Below are positions 52,279 through 61,173 of a DNA stretch of 64,000 nucleotides, piece after piece; position 1 is the first letter of the stretch, and every line of letters begins with the position of its first letter. The position numbers were made by a program, and so were the translations under genes. The notes beneath the pieces are model-generated. The model saw only the letters and a program-made list of their open reading frames with translations. It made no database searches and was not told the origin of the DNA. This stretch comes from Isoptericola sp. AK164 (GTDB lineage Bacteria > Actinomycetota > Actinomycetes > Actinomycetales > Cellulomonadaceae), in NCBI RefSeq assembly GCF_029643425.1, contig NZ_CP119106.1, positions 1,116,001 through 1,180,000 on the forward strand, given 5' to 3'.

Positions 52279-53595
52279 GTGCGCATCCGACGGACCTTGG
52301 CCGCGACGGTCGCCACCGGCGTCCTGGCCGCCTCCCTGACCGCCTGCGGACCCGAGGAGGTCGTGCCCGAGAGCTCGGACGACATCGTCCTGTGGCTCGT
52401 GGGCTCGGACACCGGCGACGAGCTGCGCGACCACCTCGAGACGACGTTCGAGGCGCGCAACCCCGGTGCGACGCTGACCATCGAGGAGAAGCAGTGGCCC
52501 ACCCTCGTCGACGAGCTCGACGAGGCGCTGGAGGACCCGGCCGCCACCCCCGACGTCGTCGAGCTCGGCAACACCCAGGCGCCGACGTTCACCAACGCGG
52601 GCGACTTCCGGGCGGTCTCCCCGGAGCTGTACGCCGAGCTGGGCGGTGACGACCTGCTGCCGTCGTTCGTCGAGGCCGGGTCGGTCGACGGCACCGTCTA
52701 CGCCCTGCCGTACTACTTCGGCTCGCGCTACGTCTTCTACCGAAAGGACGTGTGGCGCGAGGCCGGGGTCGAGGTGCCGGACACGCTCGACGAGTTCGGC
52801 GACGCCGTCGCCGAGCTGACGACCGGCAACCGGGCCGGGTTCGCCATCGGCGGCCAGGACTGGCGCAACGGCATCTCGTGGGTGTTCGCCCACGGCGGCG
52901 AGCTGGCGGTCAAGCAGGGCGGCTCGTGGGTCTCGACGCTGTCCGACCGGGACACCGTCGCCGGGCTCGAGGCCTGGCAGGACGTGTACGAGAGCGCCTC
53001 CTACCTGCCGGCGACCGAGGTCGACACCGGCTACTGGGCGTTCCTCAACGACGGCGTCGAGTCCGGCGAGCCGGCCGCCGCCGCGATGATGGCGCCCTCC
53101 TGGGCGCGGTGGGAGCTCGGGGACTGGGTGCGCAACGACGACGGCGCCGAGGTCCGCGACGGCATGGCCGACGACGAGACCTGGGGCATCTTCCCGCTGC
53201 CCGGCGTCGACGGCGGGGTCGCCCCCGTGTTCGCCGGCGGGTCCGTGCTGGCGGTCTCGGCGCTGACCCGCAACGCCGAGCTGTCCGAGGACCTGCTGCG
53301 GATCGTGTACGGCGACGAGTACCAGACGATGCTCGGCGAGTCGGGCCTCGGCCCGGCGAACACCGAGCTCACCGACGTGATGACCGGCGACAAGTTCGGG
53401 CGCACGCTGGTGGAGACGGCCGAGGCCTCCCAGCTCACCCCGCCGGCGCCGGGATGGGCCGAGATCGAGTCCCGCGGCCTGTACGAGGACATGTTCAAGG
53501 AGATCGCCCGCGGCGCCGACGTCGCGACGGTCGCCCGGGAGTACGACGCGCTCATCACCCCGCTCCTCGACGGCCCGGCCGTCGAGGAGGAGTGA
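52279..53595 (+). CDS. Sugar ABC transporter substrate-binding lipoprotein (second, paralogous copy)
   Basis: A 438-residue lipoprotein: RTLAATVATGVLAASLTAC ends in the lipobox. It is an obvious paralogue of the protein at 47.9 kb, sharing DVVELGNTQAPTFTNAG, VDGTVYALPYYFGSRY, GGQDWRNGISW and VDGGVAPVFAGGS, but with a shorter N-terminal linker and different charged segments (e.g. RKDVWREAGVEVPDTLDEFG). The pair suggests duplication and divergence to bind a related sugar while sharing one permease pair. It starts with GTG after an AGAGGAACC site. nagB follows 22 bases later. Confidence 0.9.
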   Translation: MRIRRTLAATVATGVLAASLTACGPEEVVPESSDDIVLWLVGSDTGDELRDHLETTFEARNPGATLTIEEKQWPTLVDELDEALEDPAATPDVVELGNTQAPTFTNAGDFRAVSPELYAELGGDDLLPSFVEAGSVDGTVYALPYYFGSRYVFYRKDVWREAGVEVPDTLDEFGDAVAELTTGNRAGFAIGGQDWRNGISWVFAHGGELAVKQGGSWVSTLSDRDTVAGLEAWQDVYESASYLPATEVDTGYWAFLNDGVESGEPAAAAMMAPSWARWELGDWVRNDDGAEVRDGMADDETWGIFPLPGVDGGVAPVFAGGSVLAVSALTRNAELSEDLLRIVYGDEYQTMLGESGLGPANTELTDVMTGDKFGRTLVETAEASQLTPPAPGWAEIESRGLYEDMFKEIARGADVATVAREYDALITPLLDGPAVEEE

Positions 53596-53617
53596 CCGAC
53601 ACAGGAAGGAGGCCTCC

Positions 53618-54400
53618 ATGGAGGTCGTCATCGCTCCCGAGCAGGAGCTGGCGGCGCTGGCCGCCGACGCGATCGAGTCGTTGCTGCGTCGTCGTCCCCG
53701 GACCGTGCTGGGGCTGGCCACGGGCTCGAGCCCGCTGAAGGTCTACGACGAGCTGGCCCGCCGTCACGCCGAGGAGGGGCTGTCCTTCGCCGAGGCGCGG
53801 GGGTTCATGCTCGACGAGTACGTGGGTCTGGCCGCCGATCACCCGGAGCGGTACCGCAACGTCATCGCGACCGAGATCGCCGAGCGGGTGGACTGGCCCG
53901 CCGACCAGGTCCGGGGCCCGGACGGGCTGGCGTCGGACCTGCCGGCGGCGTGCGCGGCCTACGAGGAGTCGATCCGGGCGGCCGGGGGAGTGGACCTGCA
54001 GCTGCTGGGGATCGGGACCGACGGGCACATCGCGTTCAACGAGCCGGGGTCCTCGTTGGCCTCGCGCACGCGGATCAAGACGCTGACGCGCCAGACGCAG
54101 GTGGACAACGCCCGGTTCTTCGACGGTGACGTCGAGCGGGTGCCCACGCACTGTCTGACTCAGGGTCTCGGCACGATCATGGAGGCTCGTCACCTGGTGC
54201 TGCTGGCCACGGGCAAGCACAAGGCCGAGGCGGTGCACCAGCTCGTCGAGGGCCCGGTCTCGGCGCTATGGCCGGCGACGGTGATGCAGTTACACCCGCA
54301 CGCCACGGTGCTGGTGGACGAGGCGGCCGCCTCGCGTCTGCAGCTGGCCGACTACTACCGCCAGACGTACGCCTCCAAGCCGGACTGGCAGGGCCTCTGA
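53618..54400 (+). CDS. nagB: Glucosamine-6-phosphate deaminase
   Basis: A 260-residue enzyme converting glucosamine-6-phosphate to fructose-6-phosphate and ammonia. Motifs: LGLATGSSPLKVYDELARRH, MLDEYVGLAADHPERYRNVI with the catalytic Asp, LLGIGTDGHIAFNEPGSSLA with Asp/His of the active site, and ALWPATVMQLHPHATVLVDE. The E. coli length (266) is close. GGAAGGAGG precedes the ATG at 53618. It ends the amino-sugar operon. nagA is not in the window, so if N-acetylglucosamine is the substrate, deacetylation is encoded elsewhere. A repeat block begins 20 bases past its stop. Confidence 0.95.
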   Translation: MEVVIAPEQELAALAADAIESLLRRRPRTVLGLATGSSPLKVYDELARRHAEEGLSFAEARGFMLDEYVGLAADHPERYRNVIATEIAERVDWPADQVRGPDGLASDLPAACAAYEESIRAAGGVDLQLLGIGTDGHIAFNEPGSSLASRTRIKTLTRQTQVDNARFFDGDVERVPTHCLTQGLGTIMEARHLVLLATGKHKAEAVHQLVEGPVSALWPATVMQLHPHATVLVDEAAASRLQLADYYRQTYASKPDWQGL

Positions 54401-54420
54401 GCGAGCCCCCGCCCGGCGAG

Positions 54421-54600
54421 GTAGGCAACTTCCCCACCAGGTAGGCAACTTCCCCACCAGGTAGGCAACTTCCCCACCAGGTAGGCAACTCTGCGGCGAG
54501 GTAGGCGAGTTCTCCGCCAGGTAGGCAAGCTCTCGAGGCTCTGGCCTACCTCGCCGCAGAGTTGCCTACCTCGCCGGAGGATTGCCTACCTCGCCACAGC
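54421..54600. repeat. Tandem and inverted GTAGGC repeat block (family C)
   Basis: Three perfect 20-base tandem units (GTAGGCAACTTCCCCACCAG, 54421-54480) followed by three decayed units, then the same motif inverted three times (CTACCTCGCC-type, 54545-54596). A perfect 28-base inverted repeat joins 54479-54506 to 54544-54571 around a 37-base loop, so a large hairpin can form. Nothing coding is seen in it. It lies between nagB and the DUF3039 gene and could terminate nagB transcription. Confidence 0.9.
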
Positions 54601-54649
54601 GCCGCCTCTCTCGGCGGGGTGTCGGTGGGTGGCACGTAGGATGGAGCCC

Positions 54650-54967
54650 ATGAGCGAGCCCCTCTCCACCCCGCCCGCCGACCCCTCGCAGGACACCGGC
54701 TCGGGGACGAGCGTGCTGGAGCGCCCGGACACGCGGGAGCAGTCCGCCGAACCGGGCGACCACGAGCGGTTTGCGCACTACGTGCGCAAGGAGAAGATCA
54801 TGCAGTCGGCGATGTCCGGCAAGCCCGTGATCGCGCTCTGCGGCAAGGTCTGGGTTCCCGGTCGTGACCCGTCGAAGTTCCCCGTGTGCCCCGTGTGCAA
54901 GGAGATCTACGACGGCCTGCGCGACCCGCAGGACGGCGACGACGGAAACTCCGACTCCGAGTCGTGA
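54650..54967 (+). CDS. DUF3039 domain protein
   Basis: A 105-residue actinobacterial protein: GSGTSVLERPDTREQSAEPG, DHERFAHYVRKEKIMQSAMS, GKPVIALCGKVWVPGRDPSK and FPVCPVCKEIYDGL form the conserved DUF3039 core, with three cysteines (CG, CPVC) that could bind zinc. Function unknown. TAGGAT lies 7 bases before the ATG, deciding this start over one three codons earlier. The stop overlaps the helicase start as GTGA, a pairing I know to be conserved in actinobacteria, which suggests a shared role with the helicase. Confidence 0.9.
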   Translation: MSEPLSTPPADPSQDTGSGTSVLERPDTREQSAEPGDHERFAHYVRKEKIMQSAMSGKPVIALCGKVWVPGRDPSKFPVCPVCKEIYDGLRDPQDGDDGNSDSES

Positions 54968-56814
54968 GCTCGCCGGTTCCCGAGTCCGAGTCCGTCGACC
55001 TCTTCGCCGCCGCTGCCGAACCGACCAAGCCGCTCCCGCAGTCCCCGTCGGTCTCGGCCGCGTCCCACCTCAGCCCGGCCTACCCGCGCCGCGCACCGTG
55101 GGGCACGGCGTCGAACCTGCGCGCCTGGCAGGCCGAGGCCCTCGAGCTGTACCACCAGAGGTCGGCGCGCGACTTCCTCGCCGTCGCCACTCCGGGCGCG
55201 GGCAAGACGACGTTCGCGCTGCGCGTGGCCACCGAGCTGCTCGACGCCGGCGTCGTCCGGCGCGTGACGGTCGTCGCGCCCACGGAGCACCTCAAGCACC
55301 AGTGGGCCGACGCCGCGGCGCGGGTCGGCATCCGCATCGACCCGTCGTTCAAGAACGCCCAGGGCCGGCACGGCGCCCACTACGACGGCGTCGCGCTGAC
55401 CTACGCCCAGGTCGCCTCCAAGCCGGCGCTGCACCGCGCCCGCACCGAGGCCGCCCCCACCCTGGTGATCCTCGACGAGGTGCACCACGGCGGGGACGCG
55501 CTGAGCTGGGGCGACGCCATCCGGGACGCCTTCGAGGACGCGACCCGACGCCTCGCCCTGACCGGCACGCCCTTCCGGTCGGACACCGCCTCGATCCCGT
55601 TCGTCACCTACGAGGCCGACGCCGAGGGGATCCGGCGCTCCAAGGCCGACTACATCTACGGCTACGGCGACGCGCTGCGCGACCACGTGGTGCGGCCGGT
55701 GCTGTTCATGACGTACTCGGGCGAGATGCGCTGGCGCACCCGGGCCGGTGACGAGGTCAGCGCCCGCCTCGGCGAGGACATGACCAAGGACATGCACGCC
55801 CAGGCCTGGCGCACCGCCCTGGACCCGCGCGGCGAGTGGATCCCGTCGGTGCTCGCGGCCGCCGACCGGCGCCTGACCGAGATGCGTCGCGCCGTGCCCG
55901 ACGCCGGCGGGCTGGTCATCGCCTCCGACCAGACCGACGCCCGTGCCTACGCCGGGCACCTGGCCCGGATCACGGGCACCTCGCCGACGGTCGTGCTCAG
56001 CGACGACGACGGCGCGAGCGAGCGCATCGACGAGTTCGCGGCCGGGACGCAGCGCTGGATGGTCGCCGTGCGCATGGTCTCCGAGGGCGTCGACGTGCCA
56101 CGTCTCGCCGTCGGCGTCTACGCCACCAGCACCTCGACGCCGCTGTTCTTCGCCCAGGCCGTGGGCCGGTTCGTCCGTGCCCGCAAGCGCGGCGAGACCG
56201 CCTCGGTGTTCCTGCCCAGCGTGCCGCTGCTGCTGGGGCTCGCCAACGAGCTCGAGGCCGAGCGGGACCACGCCCTCGACCGGCCCCAGACCGCCGAGGA
56301 GCAGGGCATCGAGTACGACCCCGAGGCCGCCCTGCTGGCCGCGGCGAACAAGGAGGAGAAGGCCTCGGGCGAGCTGACCGGCTCCTTCGAGGCGCTGGAC
56401 GCCCAGGCCTCCTTCGACCGCGTGCTGTTCGACGGCGGCGAGTTCGGCACCGGTGGCGAGCTCGGGTCCGACGCCGAGCAGGACTTCCTGGGCATCCCCG
56501 GCCTGCTGGACGCGGACCAGGTCTCCACGCTGCTGCGTCAGCGCCAGGCGGCCCAGACCCAGGGGCGCGGCGGTGCCACGGACCGTGAGGCGGCCCTGCA
56601 GCAGTCCGAGCAGGAGCACCGCCGGGCCGCCGCCCTGCGCAAGGAGCTGTCGAAGCTGGTCTCGGCGTGGGCGCGCAAGAGCGGCACCCCGCACGGCAAG
56701 GTGCACGCCGAGCTGCGCCGCCGGTGCGGCGGTCCCGAGGTGCCCCTGGCCACGGCCGACCAGCTCGACTCCCGGGTGGAGATGGTGCGGGGCTGGTTCG
56801 TCGGCAAGCGGTGA
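54964..56814 (+). CDS. DEAD/DEAH-box superfamily 2 helicase
   Basis: A 616-residue SF2 helicase. Motif I ATPGAGKTTFALRVATELL, motif II DEVHH, motif III LTGTPFRSD, then a second RecA domain with VIASDQTDARAYAGHL and VSEGVDVPRLAVGVYATSTS and motif VI AQAVGRFVRARKRGE. The C-terminal 180 residues are charged and helical with QQSEQEHRRAAALRKELSKL and HAELRRRCGGPEVP. All motor motifs are intact. Its substrate (DNA repair or RNA) is unknown. It overlaps the DUF3039 gene by 4 bases and is probably leaderless-coupled to it. Confidence 0.92.
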   Translation: MSSPVPESESVDLFAAAAEPTKPLPQSPSVSAASHLSPAYPRRAPWGTASNLRAWQAEALELYHQRSARDFLAVATPGAGKTTFALRVATELLDAGVVRRVTVVAPTEHLKHQWADAAARVGIRIDPSFKNAQGRHGAHYDGVALTYAQVASKPALHRARTEAAPTLVILDEVHHGGDALSWGDAIRDAFEDATRRLALTGTPFRSDTASIPFVTYEADAEGIRRSKADYIYGYGDALRDHVVRPVLFMTYSGEMRWRTRAGDEVSARLGEDMTKDMHAQAWRTALDPRGEWIPSVLAAADRRLTEMRRAVPDAGGLVIASDQTDARAYAGHLARITGTSPTVVLSDDDGASERIDEFAAGTQRWMVAVRMVSEGVDVPRLAVGVYATSTSTPLFFAQAVGRFVRARKRGETASVFLPSVPLLLGLANELEAERDHALDRPQTAEEQGIEYDPEAALLAAANKEEKASGELTGSFEALDAQASFDRVLFDGGEFGTGGELGSDAEQDFLGIPGLLDADQVSTLLRQRQAAQTQGRGGATDREAALQQSEQEHRRAAALRKELSKLVSAWARKSGTPHGKVHAELRRRCGGPEVPLATADQLDSRVEMVRGWFVGKR

Positions 56815-56958
56815 GCCGGGGGCGGCTCACGACTGTCACAGAGGTGTTACCCGCGAGAAACCGCCGGTGCGTGGTTAAGTCATAACTTGAATCCAGGTGC
56901 TCACGAGGTCGTCGACGACGAGCATCCCGCTCCCGCCCCGCTGCCCCTGGAGACTGCC

Positions 56959-58482
56959 ATGACCGCGACCCTGCCCGCGGAGGAGTTCGACACGCACGTC
57001 GGACCCGACCCGAACCCGGCCCTGCACAACGACGACCTCGGCCCGCTGCCGCAGGAGCGTCGGCGCTGGGGGGCGTTCGAGATCTTCAACGTCTGGACGA
57101 ACGACGTCCAGAGCCTCGCCGGCTACACGCTGGCCGCCAGCCTGTTCATCACCGCCGGCATCAACGGGTGGTGGGTGTTCGCCGCCATCGTCATCGCCGG
57201 GTTCTTCGTGAACTGGCTCGTGAACCTCACGGGGAAGCCGAGCGTGAAGTACGGCATCCCCTACGCCGTGATGGCCCGGTCCAGCATGGGGGTGCGCGGA
57301 GCCCAGTTCCCGGCCCTCGTCCGCGGGATCGTGGCGATCTTCTGGTACGGCGCGCAGACGTACTTCGCGTCCACCGCCGTCGCCCTCGCGCTCGACGCGA
57401 TCTTCGGGGACCCGCAGCTGGCGGTGTTCCTCGGCATGGACCTCGTCGACTGGGTCTCCTACGTCGTCGTCGCCGCGCTGCAGGTGGTGCTGTTCGTCCG
57501 GGGGATCTCCTGGATCGAGCGGTTCCTGAACTTCGCGGGGCCCGCGGTCTACCTCGTGATGATCACGCTGCTCGTCGCCATCTGGGTCCAGGCCGGTGAC
57601 CGGCTGCTCCCCGCCGTCGGGTCGATCTTCACGAACGACTCGGTCGAGGGCTGGGCGGCCGTCGGCGCCTTCGTCGGGGTGATCGGCACGATCATCGCCT
57701 ACTTCTCCGCCGTCGTGATCAACTTCGGCGACTTCGCCCGGTTCTCGCGCAGCGAGAAGGCGATGCGGCGGGGCAACTTCCTCGGTCTGCCGGTGAGCCT
57801 GACGTTCTTCACGTTCCTCAGCCTCTTCATCACCGCGGGCGCGTACATCGTGCTGCAGGACGGCCAGGGGGACCCGCTCACCAACCCCGCCGACATCGTC
57901 GGGCTCGTGGGGAACGTCTTCCTCACCATCGTCGCGGCGCTGACGTTCGTCGTGGCCACCGTGGGGATCAACCTCGTCGCGAACTTCATCCCGCCGGCCT
58001 ACGACCTGTCCAACCTGGCACCGCAGCGCATCAGCTTCCGCCGGGGCGGCTACGTCACGGCGGCGGTCGGGTTCGTCGTGGGCGCCCTGTGGGTCGCGAC
58101 CATCAGCCAGATCGGGCTGCCGACCTTCGTCGACACGCTCGGGGCGATCCTCGCCCCGCTCTACGGCGTGCTCGTCGCCGACTACTACGTCATCCAGCGG
58201 CGCAGCCTGAAGGTCGCCGACCTGTTCAGCATGGACCCGCAGAGCCGCTACTACTACCGCCGGGGATGGAACGTCCGGGCCCTGGCCGCGATCGGCATCG
58301 CGGGCGTGTTCTCCGTCGCCGCCGTGTGGGTGCCCGCCCTGGCCGTCCTCAGCGGGTTCGCGTGGGTCATCGGCGCCGTCCTCGGGGGGTGCCTGTACCT
58401 GCTCGTCATGTGGGGCTACCGCCCGGCCGGTGCGGACACCGGCACCGCACCGACCCCGGCCGCCGCCGAGTCGGACGTCTGA
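56959..58482 (+). CDS. NCS1 family nucleobase/hydantoin/vitamin permease
   Basis: A 507-residue transporter with 12 membrane segments of the cytosine-purine-hydantoin (NCS1) family. Family signs are GAFEIFNVWTNDVQSLAGYT, PYAVMARSSMGVRGAQFPAL, ARFSRSEKAMRRGNFLGLP and GILAPLYGVLVADYYVIQR-like segments near helix 10. The substrate could be cytosine, allantoin, hydantoin or thiamine precursors. CTGGAG precedes the ATG. The 144-base leader contains AAGT-CATA-ACTT (56877-56888), a small palindrome in an AT-rich island that may be a regulator site; no regulator gene adjoins it. Confidence 0.9.
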   Translation: MTATLPAEEFDTHVGPDPNPALHNDDLGPLPQERRRWGAFEIFNVWTNDVQSLAGYTLAASLFITAGINGWWVFAAIVIAGFFVNWLVNLTGKPSVKYGIPYAVMARSSMGVRGAQFPALVRGIVAIFWYGAQTYFASTAVALALDAIFGDPQLAVFLGMDLVDWVSYVVVAALQVVLFVRGISWIERFLNFAGPAVYLVMITLLVAIWVQAGDRLLPAVGSIFTNDSVEGWAAVGAFVGVIGTIIAYFSAVVINFGDFARFSRSEKAMRRGNFLGLPVSLTFFTFLSLFITAGAYIVLQDGQGDPLTNPADIVGLVGNVFLTIVAALTFVVATVGINLVANFIPPAYDLSNLAPQRISFRRGGYVTAAVGFVVGALWVATISQIGLPTFVDTLGAILAPLYGVLVADYYVIQRRSLKVADLFSMDPQSRYYYRRGWNVRALAAIGIAGVFSVAAVWVPALAVLSGFAWVIGAVLGGCLYLLVMWGYRPAGADTGTAPTPAAAESDV

Positions 58483-58558
58483 GCACCGTCGGCGGTCGTC
58501 CGGGCGTCGCGCCCGGGCGACCGCCGGTCCACCGGCACCCGCCGTCAGGCCGGAACGC

Positions 58559-59995
58559 TCAGTCGAGCGACTCGACGACGGTGGGGATCGCCGGGTCCCC
58601 GGCCGAGAGCCGGCGCGCCCCGCGCGGCAGCTCGCCGCGGGAGGACGCGTGCCGCTCGGCAGCGTTCTGCACCCCGTAGGCGCCGACCCATCGCGAGTCC
58701 GTCGCGCCGTCGGTCACCAGCGGCACGTGCAGCGGGCGCAGCCGCCCGCCGTCGTCCCCGGACCCCCCGGCTCGCGGCTCCCACGCGACCACGTCCTCGT
58801 CGGGCCCGGTGTAGAGCACCTCCTCGAGGGCGCGACCGTCCTCGTCGAGGCGTCGGGCGGCGGCCTTGCGCCCGCCCCGGTCCGACTTGTGGGCGGAGGC
58901 CTTGGCCACGGGCTGCATCCGCCCCGCGGCGTCGGAGCGGGCGACGAGCTTGTAGACCATGCCGCACGTCGGTGTACCGGAACCGGTCACCAGCGAGGTC
59001 CCCACGCCGTAGGAGTCCACCGGAGCGGCGGCGAGGCCGGCGATGGCGTGCTCGTCGAGGTCGGAGGTCACCACGATCTTGGTCCCGGTCGCCCCGAGCT
59101 CGTCGAGCTGAGCGCGCACCTCGATGGCCATGGCGCCGAGGTCGCCCGAGTCGAGCCGGACGGCGCCCAGCCCGGTCCCGCCCGCCTCGATCGCCCGCTC
59201 GACGCCGCGACGCACGTCGTAGGTGTCGACCAGCAACGTGGTCCCGACCCCGTGCCAGGCGACCTGGGAGGCGAAGGCCGACGCCTCGTCGTCGTGCAGC
59301 ATGGTGAAGGCGTGCGCGGCGGTGCCGATGGTCTCCAGCCCGTAGCGGTAGCCGGCCTCGAGGTTCGACGTGCCGACGAACCCGCCGACGACGGCGGCCC
59401 GGGCGGCGGCGACGGCGGCCTGCTCGTGGGTGCGTCGCGACCCCATCTCCATCACGGGCCGGTCCACGGCCGCGCTGGTCATGCGCGACGCGGCCGAGGC
59501 GACGGCCGAGTCGTGGTTGAGGATGGACAGCACGAGGGTCTCCAGCAGCACCGCCTCGGCGAAGGTGCCCTCCACCTGCAGCACAGGCGAGCCGGGGAAG
59601 AACGTCTCGCCCTCGGCGTACCCGGTGATCGTGCCGGTGAACCGGAACCCGCGCAGGAAGTCCAGGGTGCGGTCGTCGACCACGCGGTGGCGCTCGAGGA
59701 AGCCCAGCTCGGCGTCGCCGAACCGGAACGCGGCCAGCGCCTCCAGCACCCGTCCGGTCCCGGCCAGGACGCCGTAGCGGCGTCCGGCGGGCAGGCGGCG
59801 GGTGAACACCTCGAACACGCAGTGCCGGTGGGCGGTGCCGTCGGCGAGCGCGGCGGCGAGCATCGTCAGCTCGTAGCGGTCGGTGAGCAGGGCCAGGGAA
59901 GGTCTCAGTGTCGGCAAAGGTGCGGCGGGGAGTGACTGCGGGACGGTCAGCGGGCTCGTCGCCGGGACGCCGTTGCCCCGTCGCTCGTCGGTCAT
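58559..59995 (-). CDS. pncB: Nicotinate phosphoribosyltransferase
   Basis: A 478-residue enzyme of NAD salvage that joins nicotinate to PRPP with ATP use. Motifs are LLTDRYELTMLAAALADGTA, the VFEVFTRRLPAGRRYGVLAG segment, MGSRRTHEQAAVAAARAAVV with the ribosyl-binding Arg/His, FVGTSNLEAGYRYGLETIGT, and RLDSGDLGAMAIEVRAQLDE for PRPP. TACCGT ends 6 bases before the ATG, deciding the start. It is divergent from clpS across 96 bases. The pncB-clpS-DUF2017-murI order is a known actinobacterial neighbourhood. Confidence 0.93.
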   Translation of the reverse strand: MTDERRGNGVPATSPLTVPQSLPAAPLPTLRPSLALLTDRYELTMLAAALADGTAHRHCVFEVFTRRLPAGRRYGVLAGTGRVLEALAAFRFGDAELGFLERHRVVDDRTLDFLRGFRFTGTITGYAEGETFFPGSPVLQVEGTFAEAVLLETLVLSILNHDSAVASAASRMTSAAVDRPVMEMGSRRTHEQAAVAAARAAVVGGFVGTSNLEAGYRYGLETIGTAAHAFTMLHDDEASAFASQVAWHGVGTTLLVDTYDVRRGVERAIEAGGTGLGAVRLDSGDLGAMAIEVRAQLDELGATGTKIVVTSDLDEHAIAGLAAAPVDSYGVGTSLVTGSGTPTCGMVYKLVARSDAAGRMQPVAKASAHKSDRGGRKAAARRLDEDGRALEEVLYTGPDEDVVAWEPRAGGSGDDGGRLRPLHVPLVTDGATDSRWVGAYGVQNAAERHASSRGELPRGARRLSAGDPAIPTVVESLD

Positions 59996-60091
59996 GCCCC
60001 TACGGTACGGGTCGGGGGCCGGATCGGGCAGGACCAACCGCGCGGCGCGTGCGTCCGGACCCCCGGTCGCCGCTCCCCGTAGGGTGGTGCC

Positions 60092-60406
60092 ATGACGGTC
60101 TCGGCGACGCAGGAGGACACCAGCACCGAGGAGGTGTCCCGCCTCGCCGACCCGTGGGTCACGATCGTGTGGAACGACCCGGTCAACCTCATGAGCTACG
60201 TGTCCTACGTCTTCGAGAGCTACTTCGGGTATCCCGAGGCCAAGGCACGCCGGCTGATGCTGCAGGTCCACCACGAGGGGCGGGCCGTCGTCTCGACCGG
60301 GCCCAAGGAGCGCATGGAGGTCGACGTGCAGGCGATGCACGGGTTCGGGCTGTGGGCCACGATGCAGCAGTCGGACGCCCCCGGCGGCTCGGGGGAGGGC
60401 GCATGA
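60092..60406 (+). CDS. clpS: ClpS adaptor of the Clp protease (N-recognin)
   Basis: A 104-residue adaptor that delivers N-degron proteins to ClpA/ClpC-Clp[21 protein letters not shown], the adaptor strand with Asp for the peptide amino group, is followed by [20 protein letters not shown] and [20 protein letters not shown]. All core features are kept. TAGGGT lies 6 bases before the ATG, a leaderless layout. The last 10 residues are Gly/Ser-rich. Its stop overlaps the DUF2017 start by 4 bases. Confidence 0.93.
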   Translation: MTVSATQEDTSTEEVSRLADPWVTIVWNDPVNLMSYVSYVFESYFGYPEAKARRLMLQVHHEGRAVVSTGPKERMEVDVQAMHGFGLWATMQQSDAPGGSGEGA

Positions 60407-61080
60407 CACCCTTCCGGTCCACCCCGGCCGGGTACGTCGCGACCTGGGAGCCGGTCGAGCGCGAGGTGCTGGCCCGGGTCGCCCGCGACGTCGCCGGTCT
60501 CCTGAGCGCGGACTCCGGGCTGCCCGACGACGCCACGGAGGCCGAGGTGGCGTTCACCGGCGTCGCCCGGGTGCCCCGGGACCCGGCCGTCCAGCGCCTG
60601 CTGCCGGACGCCCACCGCGAGGACGCCGAGGCGGCCGCGGAGTTCCGGCACCTGACCCAGACCGACCTGGCCGCGGGCAAGGTCGCCCGGCTGCACGCCT
60701 TCGCCGAGACGGTGGACCCCTCCACGGAACCCGTGACGGACGCCGGGGACGGCGACCAGGTGCTGGTCGCACGCGACGACGCCCAGGACTTCGCCGCCGC
60801 CCTGACCGACGTCCGGCTCGTGCTCGCCGAGCGGCTGGGGCTCGACGACGACGCGGACGTCGAGCACCTGCACACCGAGGTCCTGGCCGGGCTCGGCCCC
60901 GAGCAGGACGAGGACGACCTCGACCCCGCCGACGACGACCCGGACGACGACGAGGGCGCGGCGATGGACGCCGAGCAGCGGGTCTACTGGGGCGGGGTGT
61001 TCGTCGCCGCCGGGTTCGCCCAGGAGTCGCTGATGGACGAGCTCCTCGCCGACCTGCGGGCCCGTCGCAGCGCGGGGTGA
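60403..61080 (+). CDS. DUF2017 family protein
   Basis: A 225-residue protein; DUF2017 follows clpS in most actinobacteria. Start [19 protein letters not shown], a helical [40 protein letters not shown] and [20 protein letters not shown]. An acidic insert ([19 protein letters not shown]) lies near residue 185, followed by a last helix with [20 protein letters not shown]. Function unknown; the fixed position suggests a link to Clp adaptor activity or its control (inference). ATGA overlap with clpS. Confidence 0.9.
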   Translation: MTPFRSTPAGYVATWEPVEREVLARVARDVAGLLSADSGLPDDATEAEVAFTGVARVPRDPAVQRLLPDAHREDAEAAAEFRHLTQTDLAAGKVARLHAFAETVDPSTEPVTDAGDGDQVLVARDDAQDFAAALTDVRLVLAERLGLDDDADVEHLHTEVLAGLGPEQDEDDLDPADDDPDDDEGAAMDAEQRVYWGGVFVAAGFAQESLMDELLADLRARRSAG

Positions 61081-61173
61081 GCGGCGGCGGCGGGGCGGCG
61101 CTGTGGCGCGTGCCACGCGTGGCACCGCTCACGAAACCGGTGCTCAGCGCGCTGCGACGTTAGGCTGCCAGCC

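Noticed and set aside
54421-54600. CRISPR array
   Set aside because: The 20-base units are directly adjacent without spacers, and half are inverted. No cas gene is present.
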